Shown here: piece by piece, positions 18,307 to 29,305 of the stretch
Position numbering within the stretch: position 1 is the first letter of the stretch
Layout: every line of letters starts with the position of its first letter
NCBI GenBank assembly: GCA_031262935.1
Contig: JAISGU010000018.1
Coordinates: 1 to 35,996, forward strand
DNA length: 35,996 bases
Source of the DNA: Mycoplasmataceae bacterium
GTDB taxonomy: Bacteria; Bacillota_I; Bacilli_A; Mycoplasmatales; Mycoplasmoidaceae
Direction: 5' to 3'
Notes under the pieces: generated by a model
What the model saw: only the letters and a program-made list of their open reading frames with translations
The model's database searches: none
What the model was told of the DNA's origin: nothing
Position numbers and translations under genes: made by a program

Positions 18307-19302
18307 TTATTTTTTTAATTTTTCAACTGATGATTTAATGAAGTCCAACAAACCCTTAATTTGAGCGTAATCCATTCTTGTTGGACCAACAATTGACAAT
18401 TGATGATTACCAATGTTTGTAGAAGCGACAGCAACATCCTTATTACCAATTTCATTGCCAAAGGTAATTAATGTTTTTCCGGTGTGTTGCTGATTGTATG
18501 AAATATGTTTTCAAACATTGGTATCTTCTAACATTGTTAAAACTTTATTTAATTGATTAATATTTTTAAACTCTGGTTGAGTAGTTAAAAATCTTGTGCC
18601 TCTAACTTTATTGGTTGCAGGAATTTTGTTGAAGTCAAAAATTTTTTCAATAATCTGACGAATACAAAATTCATACTCATGGACAGCATTACGAATAATT
18701 TCTTTAATAGAATCTAATTTAGAAGGTACATTTTTAATGGTTGTATCAATTAAACGATCATTAAAGATTCTAATGCAAATGCCAATATCATCTAATTGTT
18801 TCTTGTCACTTAAATGAATGTTAGTTTTGTTAACAGTTCCCGATGAAGTAACAATTAGAATTAATGCATTGTGTTTGTCAATCTGTATCAAATCAAATCT
18901 TTTTAATAATTCATTATCTTGTTCGGTAGTAATAACTGTAGGCAATTTAAAAGCCTCGTTAATGATTGATACAGATTCATCAATAACTGAATCAATAGAA
19001 ATGTCTCTTTGAGCAAAAACTCTTTCAAGTTTAGATTTAATGTTATTAGATAACTTTGGTTTTAAAATATTAGTTTCATAATATTTATAGCCATTAGTAG
19101 ATGGAATTCTACCTGATGATGTATGTGTTTTTTCTAACAGTCCTGCTTTTTCAAGACTTGCCATATCGTTTCTAATGGTTGCAGAAGAAACATTTGGCAT
19201 ATATCTTTCAATAATCTCCTTACTAGAAACCGGTGTTGCTGAATATGTGTATTCATCAATGATGATTTGTAATAATTTCTTTTGACGTTCTGAAATAGTC
19301 AT
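18307..19302 (-). CDS. hrcA: Heat-inducible transcription repressor HrcA
   Basis: 331 residues, usual length. It represses chaperone genes by binding CIRCE, with GroE or DnaK as thermosensor. The N-terminal winged helix has T-I-S-E-R-Q-K-K-L-L-Q-I-I, P-V-S-S-K-E-I-I and the recognition helix S-S-A-T-I-R-N-D-M-A-S-L-E-K-A-G-L. The GAF-like and C-terminal dimerisation parts follow, ending G-P-T-R-M-D-Y-A-Q-I-K-G-L-L. A TGA is Trp. I chose ATG at 19302, not GTG at 19317, because the family starts two to four residues before S/T-E-R-Q and the -10 box covers 19313..19308. A CIRCE element directly upstream implies autoregulation. Confidence 0.95.
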
Positions 19303-19307
19303 AGTTA

Positions 19308-19337
19308 ATTTTATCACTCTTTTAATTAGATTGCTAA
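19308..19337 (-). promoter_or_regulatory. CIRCE operator overlapping the hrcA -10 box
   Basis: On the minus strand TTAGCAATC, nine bases, GAGTGATAA (19337..19311). The consensus is TTAGCACTC-N9-GAGTGCTAA, so there is one mismatch in each arm and the spacing is exact. The second arm runs into TAAAAT (19313..19308), the likely -10 of hrcA, so bound HrcA would block the polymerase. The divergent guaA promoter starts about 33 bases away and could also be affected. Confidence 0.8.
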
Positions 19338-19369
19338 TTAATAAAACTACTAACTATTTAATTAGTTCT

Positions 19370-19375
19370 TATAAT
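19370..19375 (+). promoter_or_regulatory. -10 box of guaA
   Basis: TATAAT seven bases before the ATG at 19383, predicting a leaderless mRNA. There is no room for a purine riboswitch between this box and guaA. Confidence 0.5.
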
Positions 19376-19382
19376 TTTTATC

Positions 19383-20912
19383 ATGTCAAATAAGGTATTG
19401 GTAATTGATTTTGGTAGTCAATACAATCAATTGATTGTAAGAAGAATTAGAGAATTAGGTATCTATAGTGAATTAGTACCAAATACCATTACTATAGATA
19501 CCATTAAAAATGATAAAGATATTAAAGGAATCATTTTTTCTGGTGGACCTAATTCTGTTTATGAATATAACGCTCCTAAAATTGATAATCAAATCTATCA
19601 ACTGGGATTACCAATTTTAGGAGTGTGTTATGGAATGCAATTAATAACGTTCCAAAACAATGGTAAAGTTAAAGCTTCCAAAAAGAAAGAATATGGTAAA
19701 ACAATTATCAATATTAAACAAAATCAACTGTTTAAAGGTTTAGATAAGAAAGAACAGGTTTGAATGTCACACGGTGATCAAGTTTTTCAACTACCAAAAG
19801 GATTCAAATCTTATGGTAGTTCATTAACTTGTCCAATTGCCATTATGGGTAATGATAAATTAAAAATTTATGGTATTCAATTTCATCCTGAGGTTAATCA
19901 TACAATTCATGGAATTCAAATTATTAAAAATTTTGTCTTCAATATTTGTAAAGCAAAATCTAATTGGACAATGAAACAATTTGTAAAATCGGAAATTGAA
20001 CAAATTAAAAAAACAGTTAAGAATGATAAAGTATTGTGTGCCTTAAGTGGTGGTGTTGATTCGGCGGTGACTGCCGCTTTAATAGCCAAAGCTATTAATA
20101 AAAATTTAACTTGTCTGTTTGTAGATCATGGAATGTTAAGAAAAAATGAAGCTGATAATGTTGTTAGTGTCTTTAAGAAAAATTTTAATGTTAACTTTAT
20201 TAAAGTGGATGCATCACAACAGTTTTTATACAGATTAAACAACATTAGCGATCCTGAACAAAAAAGAAAAATTATTGGTAATGAATTCATTAAAGTTTTT
20301 GATGAATATAGTAGTAACATCAAAAACCTTAAATGATTAGCACAAGGTACACTTTATACCGATGTGATTGAGTCAGGAACTAAAACAGCTCAAACAATTA
20401 AGTCGCATCATAATGTTGGTGGTTTACCAAAAGATATGAAGTTTAAATTAATTGAACCTTTAAATAAATTATTTAAAGATGAAGCAAGACAACTTGGTAG
20501 AGAATTAGGATTACCAGAAAACATTGTTAATCGTCAACCATTTCCTGGCCCTGGTTTGGCTGTAAGAATTATTGGTAATATCACTAAAGATAAAATCAGG
20601 TTGGTTCAAGAATCTGATTTTATCTTACAAGAAGAAATGTTAAAAGCAAAGCTTCATAAATCCATTTGGCAATATTTTACAGTTTTACCTGGAGTTAGAA
20701 CTGTCGGTGTTAAAGGTGATCAACGCTCATATGAAGATGTTATCGTGATTAGAGCAGTCACAAGTCAAGATGGAATGACTGCAGATTATGCCAAAATTTC
20801 ATATGAGGTATTAGATAAAATTTCAACACGAATTACTAATGAAGTTAATGGGATTAATCGCGTTGTCTATGATGTTACTTCAAAACCACCTGGAACGATA
20901 GAATGAGAATAA
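19383..20912 (+). CDS. guaA: GMP synthase (glutamine-hydrolysing)
   Basis: 509 residues. Aminates XMP to GMP with glutamine and ATP. The class I glutamine amidotransferase domain has the nucleophile in G-V-C-Y-G-M-Q-L (res ~78-85) and F-H-P-E-V with the catalytic His-Glu. The PP-loop ATP pyrophosphatase has [10 protein letters not shown], and the C-terminal dimerisation domain has [12 protein letters not shown] and the end G-T-I-E-W-E. TGA codons at 19761, 20334 and 20904 are Trp; the last gives the canonical I-E-W-E tail. It is monocistronic. The terminator stem begins inside the last codons and includes the stop. Confidence 0.97.
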
Positions 20913-20929
20913 AATTCTCATTCATTTTT
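20901..20929 (+). terminator. Terminator of guaA, overlapping its stop codon
   Basis: A 10-bp perfect stem, GAATGAGAAT (20901-20910) with ATTCTCATTC (20914-20923), has a 3-base loop and is followed by ATTTTT. The stop codon TAA (20910-20912) begins at the last stem base and fills the loop. Confidence 0.75.
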
Positions 20930-20965
20930 CTTGATAAAAAAATGTAATATTTTTTTAATCGTTTA

Positions 20966-20971
20966 TATAAT
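20966..20971 (+). promoter_or_regulatory. -10 box of the HAD-potABCD-tsaD operon
   Basis: TATAAT about 56 bases before the ATG at 21027, so unlike most genes here this operon has a real leader. AGGAG at 21004-21008 lies 18 bases from the ATG, too far for a normal Shine-Dalgarno, and no other in-frame start fits better. Confidence 0.45.
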
Positions 20972-21026
20972 GAAACTCTTAATAAAAAAATATGTTAGTT
21001 TTTAGGAGTAAGAATATAAACTAGAG

Positions 21027-22751
21027 ATGACAAAAATTAAATTGCTAGCAATTGATCTTGATGGCACTTTACTTTCTAAAACTAAACATATTTCTCATCG
21101 AAATTTAAAAGCTTTAAGAGATTACACAAATTCTGGAGGAACAATAGTTTTAGCATCTGGAAGATCAATAGTTTCAATTAAAAGAATTGTTAATAAAATT
21201 GATAGATTTACTGGTATTAAATCTAAATATAGTATTGCTTTTAACGGTGGGTATATTGATGATATTTCTAATGACTCGGTTATAGAAAATAAAATCCCTA
21301 ATGAAGTTGTTAAAAAAATTTGAGATTATGCAGTTTCTAACAAGATGGTAATATGGGTTTACAATAAAGAAGCTTTAGATAAAAAAGCTGTTTACACAAC
21401 AGATACATTCTTTAATGTATTTGTTAGAATGGGTAAAGGTATTAATTTGTTAAAACTTAATGAAAATGTAAAAGATATAAGTTCATACAAAATAAATTTA
21501 ATGTCTACTAAAAAGAAAAGAATTCATGAGGCAAAAAAATGAATATTAACTAATTTAAAAAAAGATGTTTCGATTTCAACGCATCCTAGATTGTTAGAAA
21601 TTAATTTAAAAAATATTAATAAAGGATTTGCGTTAGATTTGATTGCTAAAAAGCTAAATATTAATAGAAATGAAATGGCAATGATTGGTGATAGTAATAA
21701 TGATTTAACAGCAATGAAAAATGTTGGTTTACCAATCGGCGTTAAAACAAAAAGCGAATATGTTAAAAAAGCTGTTAAATATTATTTACCATACAAAAGA
21801 AACGCTGTTGCTAATGCAATTTGTAAATATATTTTATCGCTAAATAAGCAAATCGAATTGATTGCAACGGATTTAGATGGAACATTATTACATAATGGCG
21901 ATAAGATAATTTTACCAAATGTAGTTAAGTCAATTCAAAAAGTAGTTGATGAAAAAAAACTTAAATTTGTTATTTGTACTGGCAGAAGCATTGATGATAT
22001 ATTAGTGGTTGTAAAAAATTTAAAAATCAAAAATTTAAATAATGTTTTTATTATCGGCGCTAATGGTGCATTTATTTATGATGTTTATAACCAAAGATAT
22101 ATTGATGAAAAATTTGTTAAAATTTTATATGCTAAACAGGTAATAGATTTAATCAAGAGTTTTTATGATAATAAAAAATTTAAAGGTCAAGTAGGATTTG
22201 AAATTTTTAACAGTTATACAGTCAATGAAATTAAATCAAACAAACCATTAAAACACTTTTTATTAAATAGGGAATTTGTTTATAGTAACTTTGTTAAAAA
22301 GCATCCTGGTATGATGATTAATAATTGAGCTAAACGTGCAAATTGTACGATTGATGATGCAAATTTATCAAAGATATATAAGTTTGTAATTTCTTTTGAA
22401 AATCAAAATGATAAAGCTAGAGTGTATGCTGCTTTAGAACAATTTAAAGACGTTTTGGAAATATCTAGCAGCGGTCCATGGAATATTGAAGTAATGCCAC
22501 AATACACAAATAAAGGTAGCGGACTTAAAAAACTTTGTGCCTATTTAGGGGTTGATGAAAGAAATACCATGACAATTGGTGATGAATTAAATGACGTATC
22601 GATGTTAGAATTATCTAAGCATTCAGTCACATTACTAACATCTTGTATAAAAGTAAAAGAATCGGCAGGGCATGTAATGGATTACCAAACAAGCGATATT
22701 GTTGGTAAAGCTATTGATCAATTTATTTTGAATAAAGACAATGCAAAATAA
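21027..22751 (+). CDS. Tandem double Cof-type HAD phosphatase
   Basis: 574 residues in one uninterrupted frame (UGA=Trp), twice the normal ~270-290. Both halves are complete Cof/YbiV-type HAD hydrolases. Half 1 (res ~1-270) has L-A-I-D-L-D-G-T-L-L, L-A-S-G-R-S, the Lys in N-K-G-F-A-L-D, and M-I-G-D-S-N-N-D. Half 2 (res ~275-574) has I-A-T-D-L-D-G-T-L-L, I-C-T-G-R-S, T-N-K-G-S-G-L-K-K and T-I-G-D-E-L-N-D. All four HAD motifs, with the two catalytic Asp, are kept in both. Such enzymes dephosphorylate sugar phosphates, flavin or vitamin B6 phosphates; the substrate here is unknown. The end overlaps potA by 11 bases, so it leads the polyamine-uptake operon. Confidence 0.85.
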
Positions 22752-24354
22752 AAATTTCATTCAGCTTTCTAATATTTCTAAAACATATGATGACGGATAT
22801 GTGGCTGTTAAAGATATTAATATCAACATTAACAATGGTGAATTTGTAACATTATTAGGCCCAAGTGGTTGTGGTAAAACAACAATCTTGAAAATGCTAG
22901 CGGGATTTGAATTACCAACATCTGGGAAGATTATAGTTAACAATATCGATATAAAAGATCTACCGATCAACGAAAGACCAACAGCCACAGTCTTTCAAGA
23001 TTATGCCTTATTTCCTAATATGAATATTTATCAAAATATTACTTACGGTTTAAAAGTAATGCGAAAAGAAATATCAGGCATTACTAATCAAGATTTTAAA
23101 GATAGTGAAAAAGTTTATCGCGAAGGCATCAAAAAAGCAGCAAACGAAATAAAAAAGATTAATAACCAACAAGGAAAGTTATTAAGACAAATATCTAAAC
23201 TTAATGATTTATATAAAAAATATCCCGAAGTTGAATCAATAAAAGATATGCGTGAACTTCAATATGAAATGAAAGAAAAATCATTTCTTAAAAAAATTAA
23301 AGATAAATATGGTATCGATTATCATTTTTATATTTCTAGGAAAAATAAAAATAAGGAAGCTTTTTATAAAATACGATGAGGATTCCATGATCGTTTAATT
23401 AAATATGATTTAACAAAACTTAATAAATGAGAAAAGATGATTTTAGAATTAAGAAAATGATATTTGTATAAATTACCAATCGATCGAAAAATTGATTTAC
23501 TTAAGGAACAGTACAATGATTTAGATTTAAAATCATCTTATTGACAGAACTATCCAACCCTTGCTAGAGAAAAATATGAGAAAAAAAATTCTACTAGAAA
23601 ATTAACTAAAAATGAAATTAAAGAAAAAGCCACGGAGATGATTGAATTAGTTGGGTTAAAAGGGAATGAAACCAAATATCCTAATGAACTTTCTGGTGGA
23701 ATGCAACAAAGGGTTGCTTTAGCTAGAGCGTTAGTTGTTCAACCTCAAATATTATTACTTGACGAACCTTTATCGGCATTAGATGCTAAGGTTCGTCAAC
23801 AAATGCAATTAGAATTAAAAAGAATTCATAAAGAATTAGGTTTAACTTTTATTTTAGTAACACATGATCAAGAAGAAGCTTTAACTCTTTCTAATAAAAT
23901 TGTCGTAATGTCAAAAGGTAGGGTTCAACAAATTGATACTCCTAAAATGATTTATGATCATCCTAAAAACGAATGAGTTGCTAATTTTGTTGGTAAAGTC
24001 AATCTATTTGACGCGACTTATGCTGGGAATAGCAAAATTAAATTTGGTAGTCAAACATTTAAAGCCTCTGATAGTTTAGTTAAACGTTTTAAAGTAAATA
24101 CCAAAATTAAATTTATGGTTAGACCTGAAGATATTAAGATTGTAAAAAAGGGTATTATTCAAGGCAAAGTCATCGACACCGTTTATAAGGGAATGACATA
24201 TACAATTATGATTAAAAGTAAAAACCACATTATTATGTGTCAATCACTTCAACACATTAATACCAATACTAAAGTTGGTTTAACATGAAGTCAAAATGTT
24301 GTGCATGTAATGTCTGATCGAGTTAGAGGAAACCCAAATGAGTTTAAGTTCTAA
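22741..24354 (+). CDS. potA: Spermidine/putrescine ABC transporter ATP-binding protein
   Basis: 537 residues, much longer than the ~370 of E. coli PotA. Walker [10 protein letters not shown] is at ~40-48, the Q-loop V-F-Q-D-Y-A-L-F at ~84-91, signature L-S-G-G-M-Q-Q-R at ~317-324, Walker B L-L-L-D-E-P at ~338, and H-loop V-T-H-D. A regulatory TOBE-like C-terminus follows. Between Q-loop and signature lies an insertion of about 150 residues, charged, helical and Lys-rich, as in other Mycoplasma PotA proteins. TGA codons in it are Trp. The start overlaps the HAD gene and the end overlaps potB by 17 bases, so the operon is tightly coupled. Confidence 0.93.
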
Positions 24355-25186
24355 TAAACGACATTTAAATAAAAAAAATAAATGTTGGGTATTACTTATA
24401 CCTTTTAGTGTTGTTACATTAATTTTAGTTATCATCCCATTAGTTTTAATTATTGTTAAATCATTTATTCCTGTTGATGGTGCTTCCGTTAAAGACAATT
24501 GATTAATTGTTGATGGTTTTATTTGACAAAAGATATTGTTGTCATTAGTATTATCGATTGTTGCTACTATATTTTGTATGTTAATTGGTTATCCATTTGC
24601 TTACTTCTTATCATTTAGTAAAAATAAAATTTTTAAAGCAATTTGTATTTTTATCGTGACAGCACCAGTTTGAACTAGCTTTCTAGTTAAATTGGTAGGT
24701 TTAAAAACATTTTTTGATTTATGTGCAGGTCACGATAATTCAACATATGGACATATTTGGACTATCATTGGATTAGTTTATTTGTATTTACCATTTATGA
24801 TTATGCCGTTATATTCTGTTTTAAATGATATGCCAAGAAATTTAGTGTTGGCAAGCCAAGACTTAGGATATTCAAGTGTTAATACTTTTTTTAAAGTAGT
24901 TATTCCTTATAGCAAAACAGCGTTGATGAGTGGAATTACTTTGGTATTTTTACCAGCGTTAACTACAGTTGCTGTCCCACAATTTTTAAACAACAACAAC
25001 GATGGTTCTATGATTGGTGACATTATTACCGATCAAGGTCAACAAGGGTTAACTAGTAAGATCGCTCTAGCAAGAGCTTCAACATTAGCGTTAGTTTTAA
25101 GTTTAGTAATGTTGTTTGGTGTTGGTGTTTATTTTGTTAGTAAGAAATTAATCAAACAACATAAATTGAAAAAGGGTATAAAATAA
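24338..25186 (+). CDS. potB: Spermidine/putrescine ABC transporter permease PotB
   Basis: 282 residues (UGA=Trp), about six membrane helices. The ABC-permease EAA loop reads A-S-Q-D-L-G-Y-S-S-V-N-T-F-F-K-V-V-I-P and contacts PotA. A family-typical F-V-x-x-A-P-x-W-T-S segment is present around residue 110. The ATG at 24338 overlaps potA, and the stop shares its last base with the potC ATG (TAATG). Confidence 0.93.
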
Positions 25187-26052
25187 TGAAAAGTAAATTA
25201 ACATCTAAACATTGAATTTTAGCGAAGCTTAAAAGATGATATATTTATTTGGTTTTAGCTATTATTTATATACCTCTAATTATTATTGTTTTATTAAGCT
25301 TTAATCACGCAACACCAAAAGGGAATATTGATTTAAACTTTGGTGTACCAACATGATCAAATTATTTAGATTTATTTAAAAATAGTGACTTCATTAATGC
25401 TTTATTAAATTCAATTTTATTATCAGTCGTTGTTGTGCCAATTTCGATATTGTTAGCAACAGTCACGGCTTTTGGAATGTGAAAAGCAAGACCTTATCAA
25501 CGACAAGCAGTTAATTTTGCAAGTCAAATGACTATTGTTAATCCAGAACCAATTACTGGTATTAGTCTTGCTTTATTGTTTTCATCAACTTGAGTAGCGC
25601 TTGGATTTAACTTAGGATTTTTCACAGTCGTATTAGCTCATATTTCTTTTTGTACGCCATATGCTATTGTAGCAATTTATCCACGTATGGCAAAAATGAA
25701 AGAAAATCAAATTCTTGCAAGTTATGATTTAGGAAGAACAAGAATGTATACCTTTTGAAAGGTTATTGTTCCATATTTAATGCCAGCTATTTTATCTGGA
25801 GCAGCAATTGCTCTAGCAATGTCGTTAGATGATTTTATTATCACTAATTTAGTGAATGGTTCTTTTCAAACAATAGGTACTTTAATTTATTCTACAAGAA
25901 AAGGTATTAAGGCATGAGTGGTTACATTTGGGGCACTAGTTGTTTTAATAACCATTGCTGTTGTGATTATTGTTGGGATAAGAAAATATGTTTTATTGAA
26001 AAAATTAAATAAAGCAAGAGCAATATCACGAACAACCAAAGGAGGTAATTAA
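25186..26052 (+). CDS. potC: Spermidine/putrescine ABC transporter permease PotC
   Basis: 288 residues (UGA=Trp), six membrane helices. It starts with a basic stretch and Y-L-V-L-A-I-I-Y-I-P-L-I-I-I. The EAA loop is A-S-Y-D-L-G-R-T-R-M-Y-T-F-W-K-V-I-V-P, and L-D-D-F-I-I-T, a PotC-typical segment, follows. It pairs with PotB to form the channel. Coupled on both sides by TAATG overlaps. Its last codons contain GGAGG (26041-26045), which serves as the Shine-Dalgarno of potD. Confidence 0.93.
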
Positions 26053-27608
26053 TGAAATTAAAATTAGTCAAGTTTTTATCACCTTCATTAATTGTTTTAC
26101 CAATTGTTGTTAATGCAACTTCTTGTAGTGGTTCTGCTGGTATTGTTTTTGGAAACTTTGAAAGTTATATGAGTCCCTCATTAATAGAAGTATTACAAAA
26201 AGAAGTTTCAAATAGTAATTTTTTATCATATTCAACCAACGAGGATATTCAAATCAAATTTAAAAAATACTACGATATCGCTATTCCTAGTACTTACACT
26301 GTTCTTGAATTAATTAAAGATAAAGAACTTGCTAAATTTGATTGAAGCAAATTTAATGTTGAAATGTCTCCTGACCGTACAAATAATCAACACCCTCCTT
26401 TACAAAATCCATCAGATCGACCAACAGGTATTATTCAAAATGCCAAACAAGCTGAATGATTATTTAGCGATACAGTAGATCGTGTTATTGATAGTGTAGA
26501 TGAATATGCTCATCAAGAAAAAATTTATGATAACAATGAGTCGTTATTAGATTATGCTCTACCATACTTCTTACAGGACTTAATGTTTGCATATCATGGT
26601 AGTTATATTGATAGTTTACCATCTCCATCAACCTTACATGATGATCCAAATGATAATAGATGGTATAGTAATACAGATTGAAATAATATCACTAATGTAA
26701 TATCCAAAAAGAATAATCCTAATTTCGATCAAAGATTTACTCCGTCAAACTTATCAAAAATGATGATGATTGATGATAGCAGAACAGTTTATGATTATTG
26801 TCACTTAATCCATACTAACAATGCAGGTATTAATCCATCCAAAGAAGAAGAGAACATTCGTTCAATTACAAATGTCTATAAATCACTTACCGATAAATAT
26901 GATCCAAATACTTTTAGATTAAATTCCGATAGTTATCAAGTGATGTATTCTTTTGCTACTCCATTAGATAAAAAACAACCCACATTAGCTGAGGCAAACG
27001 GGATTATTTCATACAATGGTGATGCTTTGAATGCTATTACTGGTGGAGGTAATCCAGATTGAATTAATACATGATCATCAGATGATTCAGCATATGATGG
27101 TCATATGCCAGACCATAGCGGTAATACACATATTGTTAAGCCATTAAACACACCTGTAATGATGGATATGCTTGTAATGAATAAAAAAGATCAAGGTACA
27201 AATAAAGAAACTGATTTGTATAAAATGTTAAGAACAGTAGCGTTAGATGGTTGTCAATTATCTTGACAAACTACTCAAGGTTCTTCTGAACAATGAATTG
27301 GTTCACAAGATGATGAAGGGAACTGAATTTATCAGACAACTAATAACTTTAGTTATGTAGTTTATAACCCACCATTATGGAATTTAAATACTTTTGTTAG
27401 TCGTGATGAAGAAGTATCTACTGAATACAATTCATATTTTGACAAGATGTATAAAGATTTACCAGAACAAGAGAGAAATAATAAAGCTGAATTATGTGCA
27501 GAAATAAATACCGTCAATTTTTCCAATGGTTTATTGGAATTACCGCTAGATAGTGTTATGAAATCTGATATGTCAATGGTTTATACTCAATATAAAGAAC
27601 AAATGTAA
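26052..27608 (+). CDS. potD: Spermidine/putrescine-binding lipoprotein PotD
   Basis: 518 residues. The N-terminal signal has a lysine start, a hydrophobic core and a mollicute lipobox A-T-S-C with the lipidated Cys at 25, so the protein is anchored on the outer face of the membrane. The mature part is a long periplasmic-binding-protein fold (F-G-N-F-E-S-Y, Y-D-I-A-I-P-S-T-Y near the start). It is longer than E. coli PotD (~350) but near the ~480 of mycoplasma homologues. TGA is used often for Trp, here in surface segments. GGAGG six bases before the ATG gives strong initiation, in keeping with a lipoprotein needed in excess over the permeases. It is identified mainly by operon position and lipobox. 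Confidence 0.85.
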
Positions 27609-28549
27609 TGAAAACTAAAGTTATTCTTGCAATTGAAACATCATGTGATGATACATCAATTGCAATATTAAAAAATCAAAAAGTATTGTCTAATGTAACA
27701 CTATCTACAATAGATAAACATTGTAAATATGGAGGTATAGTTCCAGAAATTGCTGCACGTGGTCATGAACAATGTTTATCTAAATGTTTCACACAGGCAT
27801 TAGTGAAAGCAAAAATTAAAAGAGAACAATTAACACATATCGCCTATGCTGCTGAACCAGGTTTACCTGGTTCAATTCATGTTGGTAAAGTATTCGCTAA
27901 ATCAATGGCATTTTTATTGGATATTCCTTTAATTCCAATTAATCATATGATGGGTCATGTATTTTCGTTTGCAATTAATAAAGATAAAAAAGATATTCGA
28001 TTTCCTTTCATATCGCTAGTTGCTAGTGGCGGTCATACAAGCATTTATCTTTTTAAATCTTTTACAAATTACAAATTATTAACCAAAACTAATGATGACG
28101 CAATTGGTGAAACATTAGACAAGATTGGTAGAATGTTAAATTTAAAATATCCAGGCGGTATTTCTATTGATCAGATTTATTGTCAAAATAAATCTAATGT
28201 TAAATTAATAAACCATTTTCAACCTAATGCACCATTTAGTTTTTCTGGAATGAAAACGCATATTTTAAATTTAATTAATCAATATAAAATGAAAAAAAAT
28301 AAAATTGATAAAGTTTCTATCGCATCGTCATTGTTAAAATGAGTAATTGATGAAATATTAATTAAACTTATATACTATTTAAAGAAATATAAAGTCAATA
28401 ATTTATCAATCGGTGGTGGTGTAAGTGCTAATAAACAATTAAGAAAAATATTAAGTAAATTAAAAGTAAAAATTTCATTACCAGAAATTAAATATACTGG
28501 CGATAATGCAGCAATGATTGGTTATTACGCCTATCTAATTACAAAGTAA
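27608..28549 (+). CDS. tsaD: tRNA N6-adenosine threonylcarbamoyltransferase TsaD
   Basis: 313 residues. Transfers threonylcarbamoyl to A37 of ANN-decoding tRNAs (t6A) together with TsaB and TsaE. ASKHA ATPase fold: I-E-T-S-C-D-D-T-S (res ~9-17), metal ligands in I-N-H-M-M-G-H (~113-119), A-S-G-G-H-T-S (~140), D-D-A-I-G-E-T-L-D-K-I-G-R, F-S-F-S-G-M-K-T and the C-terminal G-G-G-V-S-A-N and D-N-A-A-M-I-G. One TGA is Trp. The ATG shares a base with the potD stop, so an essential tRNA-modification enzyme is the last gene of a polyamine-transport operon. Confidence 0.95.
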
Positions 28550-28552
28550 AGA

Positions 28553-29284
28553 TTAATATTTCTTTAAGAAATCGATTACAAATCTTTCTAATTGCTCTGG
28601 AGTATCTTTAAATGGATTATGTTTAGCGCCCAAAGCAACTTTTTTAATCAGCGTAGTATGTATTTCATCTTTTACATATGATAAAGTTGATTTGGGCGGA
28701 ACAACAGAATCATTTTCACCAACAATTAATAGAGTAGGAACATCAATCATTTTTAAACCGGTTCTAATTTTGTTTAAGGCATTAGAATTCATAATATTAG
28801 CTAATAATGATGTGTAAGAATCTTTGCCAGTTCATTTTCTAATACCTTTTAAAAAAAGTAATCAATTATCTTTAATAAATTTTTTGTATTTGCTAATATT
28901 GATTAAAAAGTCCTTAAATTTTATTTTAGAAAATCTTTCACTTTGATTAAAAATAGCTGGTGTAAGAGGACATTCTAAGATAACTCTAGTTATTTGTTTT
29001 TTAAAGTTTTTATAAAGAGCTAATGTCAATCCGCCACCCATAGAATGTCCCATAATAATGAATGGTTTATCTCTAATATTTATTTTGATATATGTTTTTA
29101 AGAATAAGAGCATATCATCAAATGTGTATTGATTATTAGTTTCAGTACTTGCTTGTATTCCGTGTCCTGGTAAATCTGGATGATGGAATGTGTAACCCAT
29201 TTTATTAAGTTGTTTTTCTAAACTGTGATGATTATTACCATAAGCAGTAATTCCGTGAATATAAAGTATGTCTTTAATTTCCAT
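28553..29284 (-). CDS. Alpha/beta hydrolase (lysophospholipase/esterase-like)
   Basis: 243 residues. An alpha/beta hydrolase with the nucleophile elbow G-H-S-M-G-G (Ser ~90), the acid in V-G-E-N-D-S-V-V-P (~188) and the His in G-A-K-H-N-P-F (~220). An oxyanion-type Y-I-H-G-I and H-P-D-L-P-G-H-G are at the N-terminus. The pattern resembles the monoglyceride lipase/lysophospholipase branch; the substrate is not certain. I chose ATG at 29284 over TTG at 29290 because TATACT (29300..29295) then gives the leaderless spacing common here. It lies 21 bases behind glpQ, so a role in phospholipid breakdown fits. Stops of this gene and tsaD are three bases apart. Confidence 0.8.
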
Positions 29285-29294
29285 ATGCAATTTA

Positions 29295-29300
29295 AGTATA
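29295..29300 (-). promoter_or_regulatory. -10 box of the alpha/beta hydrolase gene
   Basis: TATACT ten bases before the ATG at 29284, within the gap after glpQ, so the gene may have its own leaderless transcript. Confidence 0.35.
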
Positions 29301-29305
29301 TGAAA

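Noticed and set aside
19338-19382. Purine riboswitch in front of guaA
   Set aside because: The space between -10 box and ATG is seven bases; only a weak ACTAA/TTAGT inverted repeat lies upstream.
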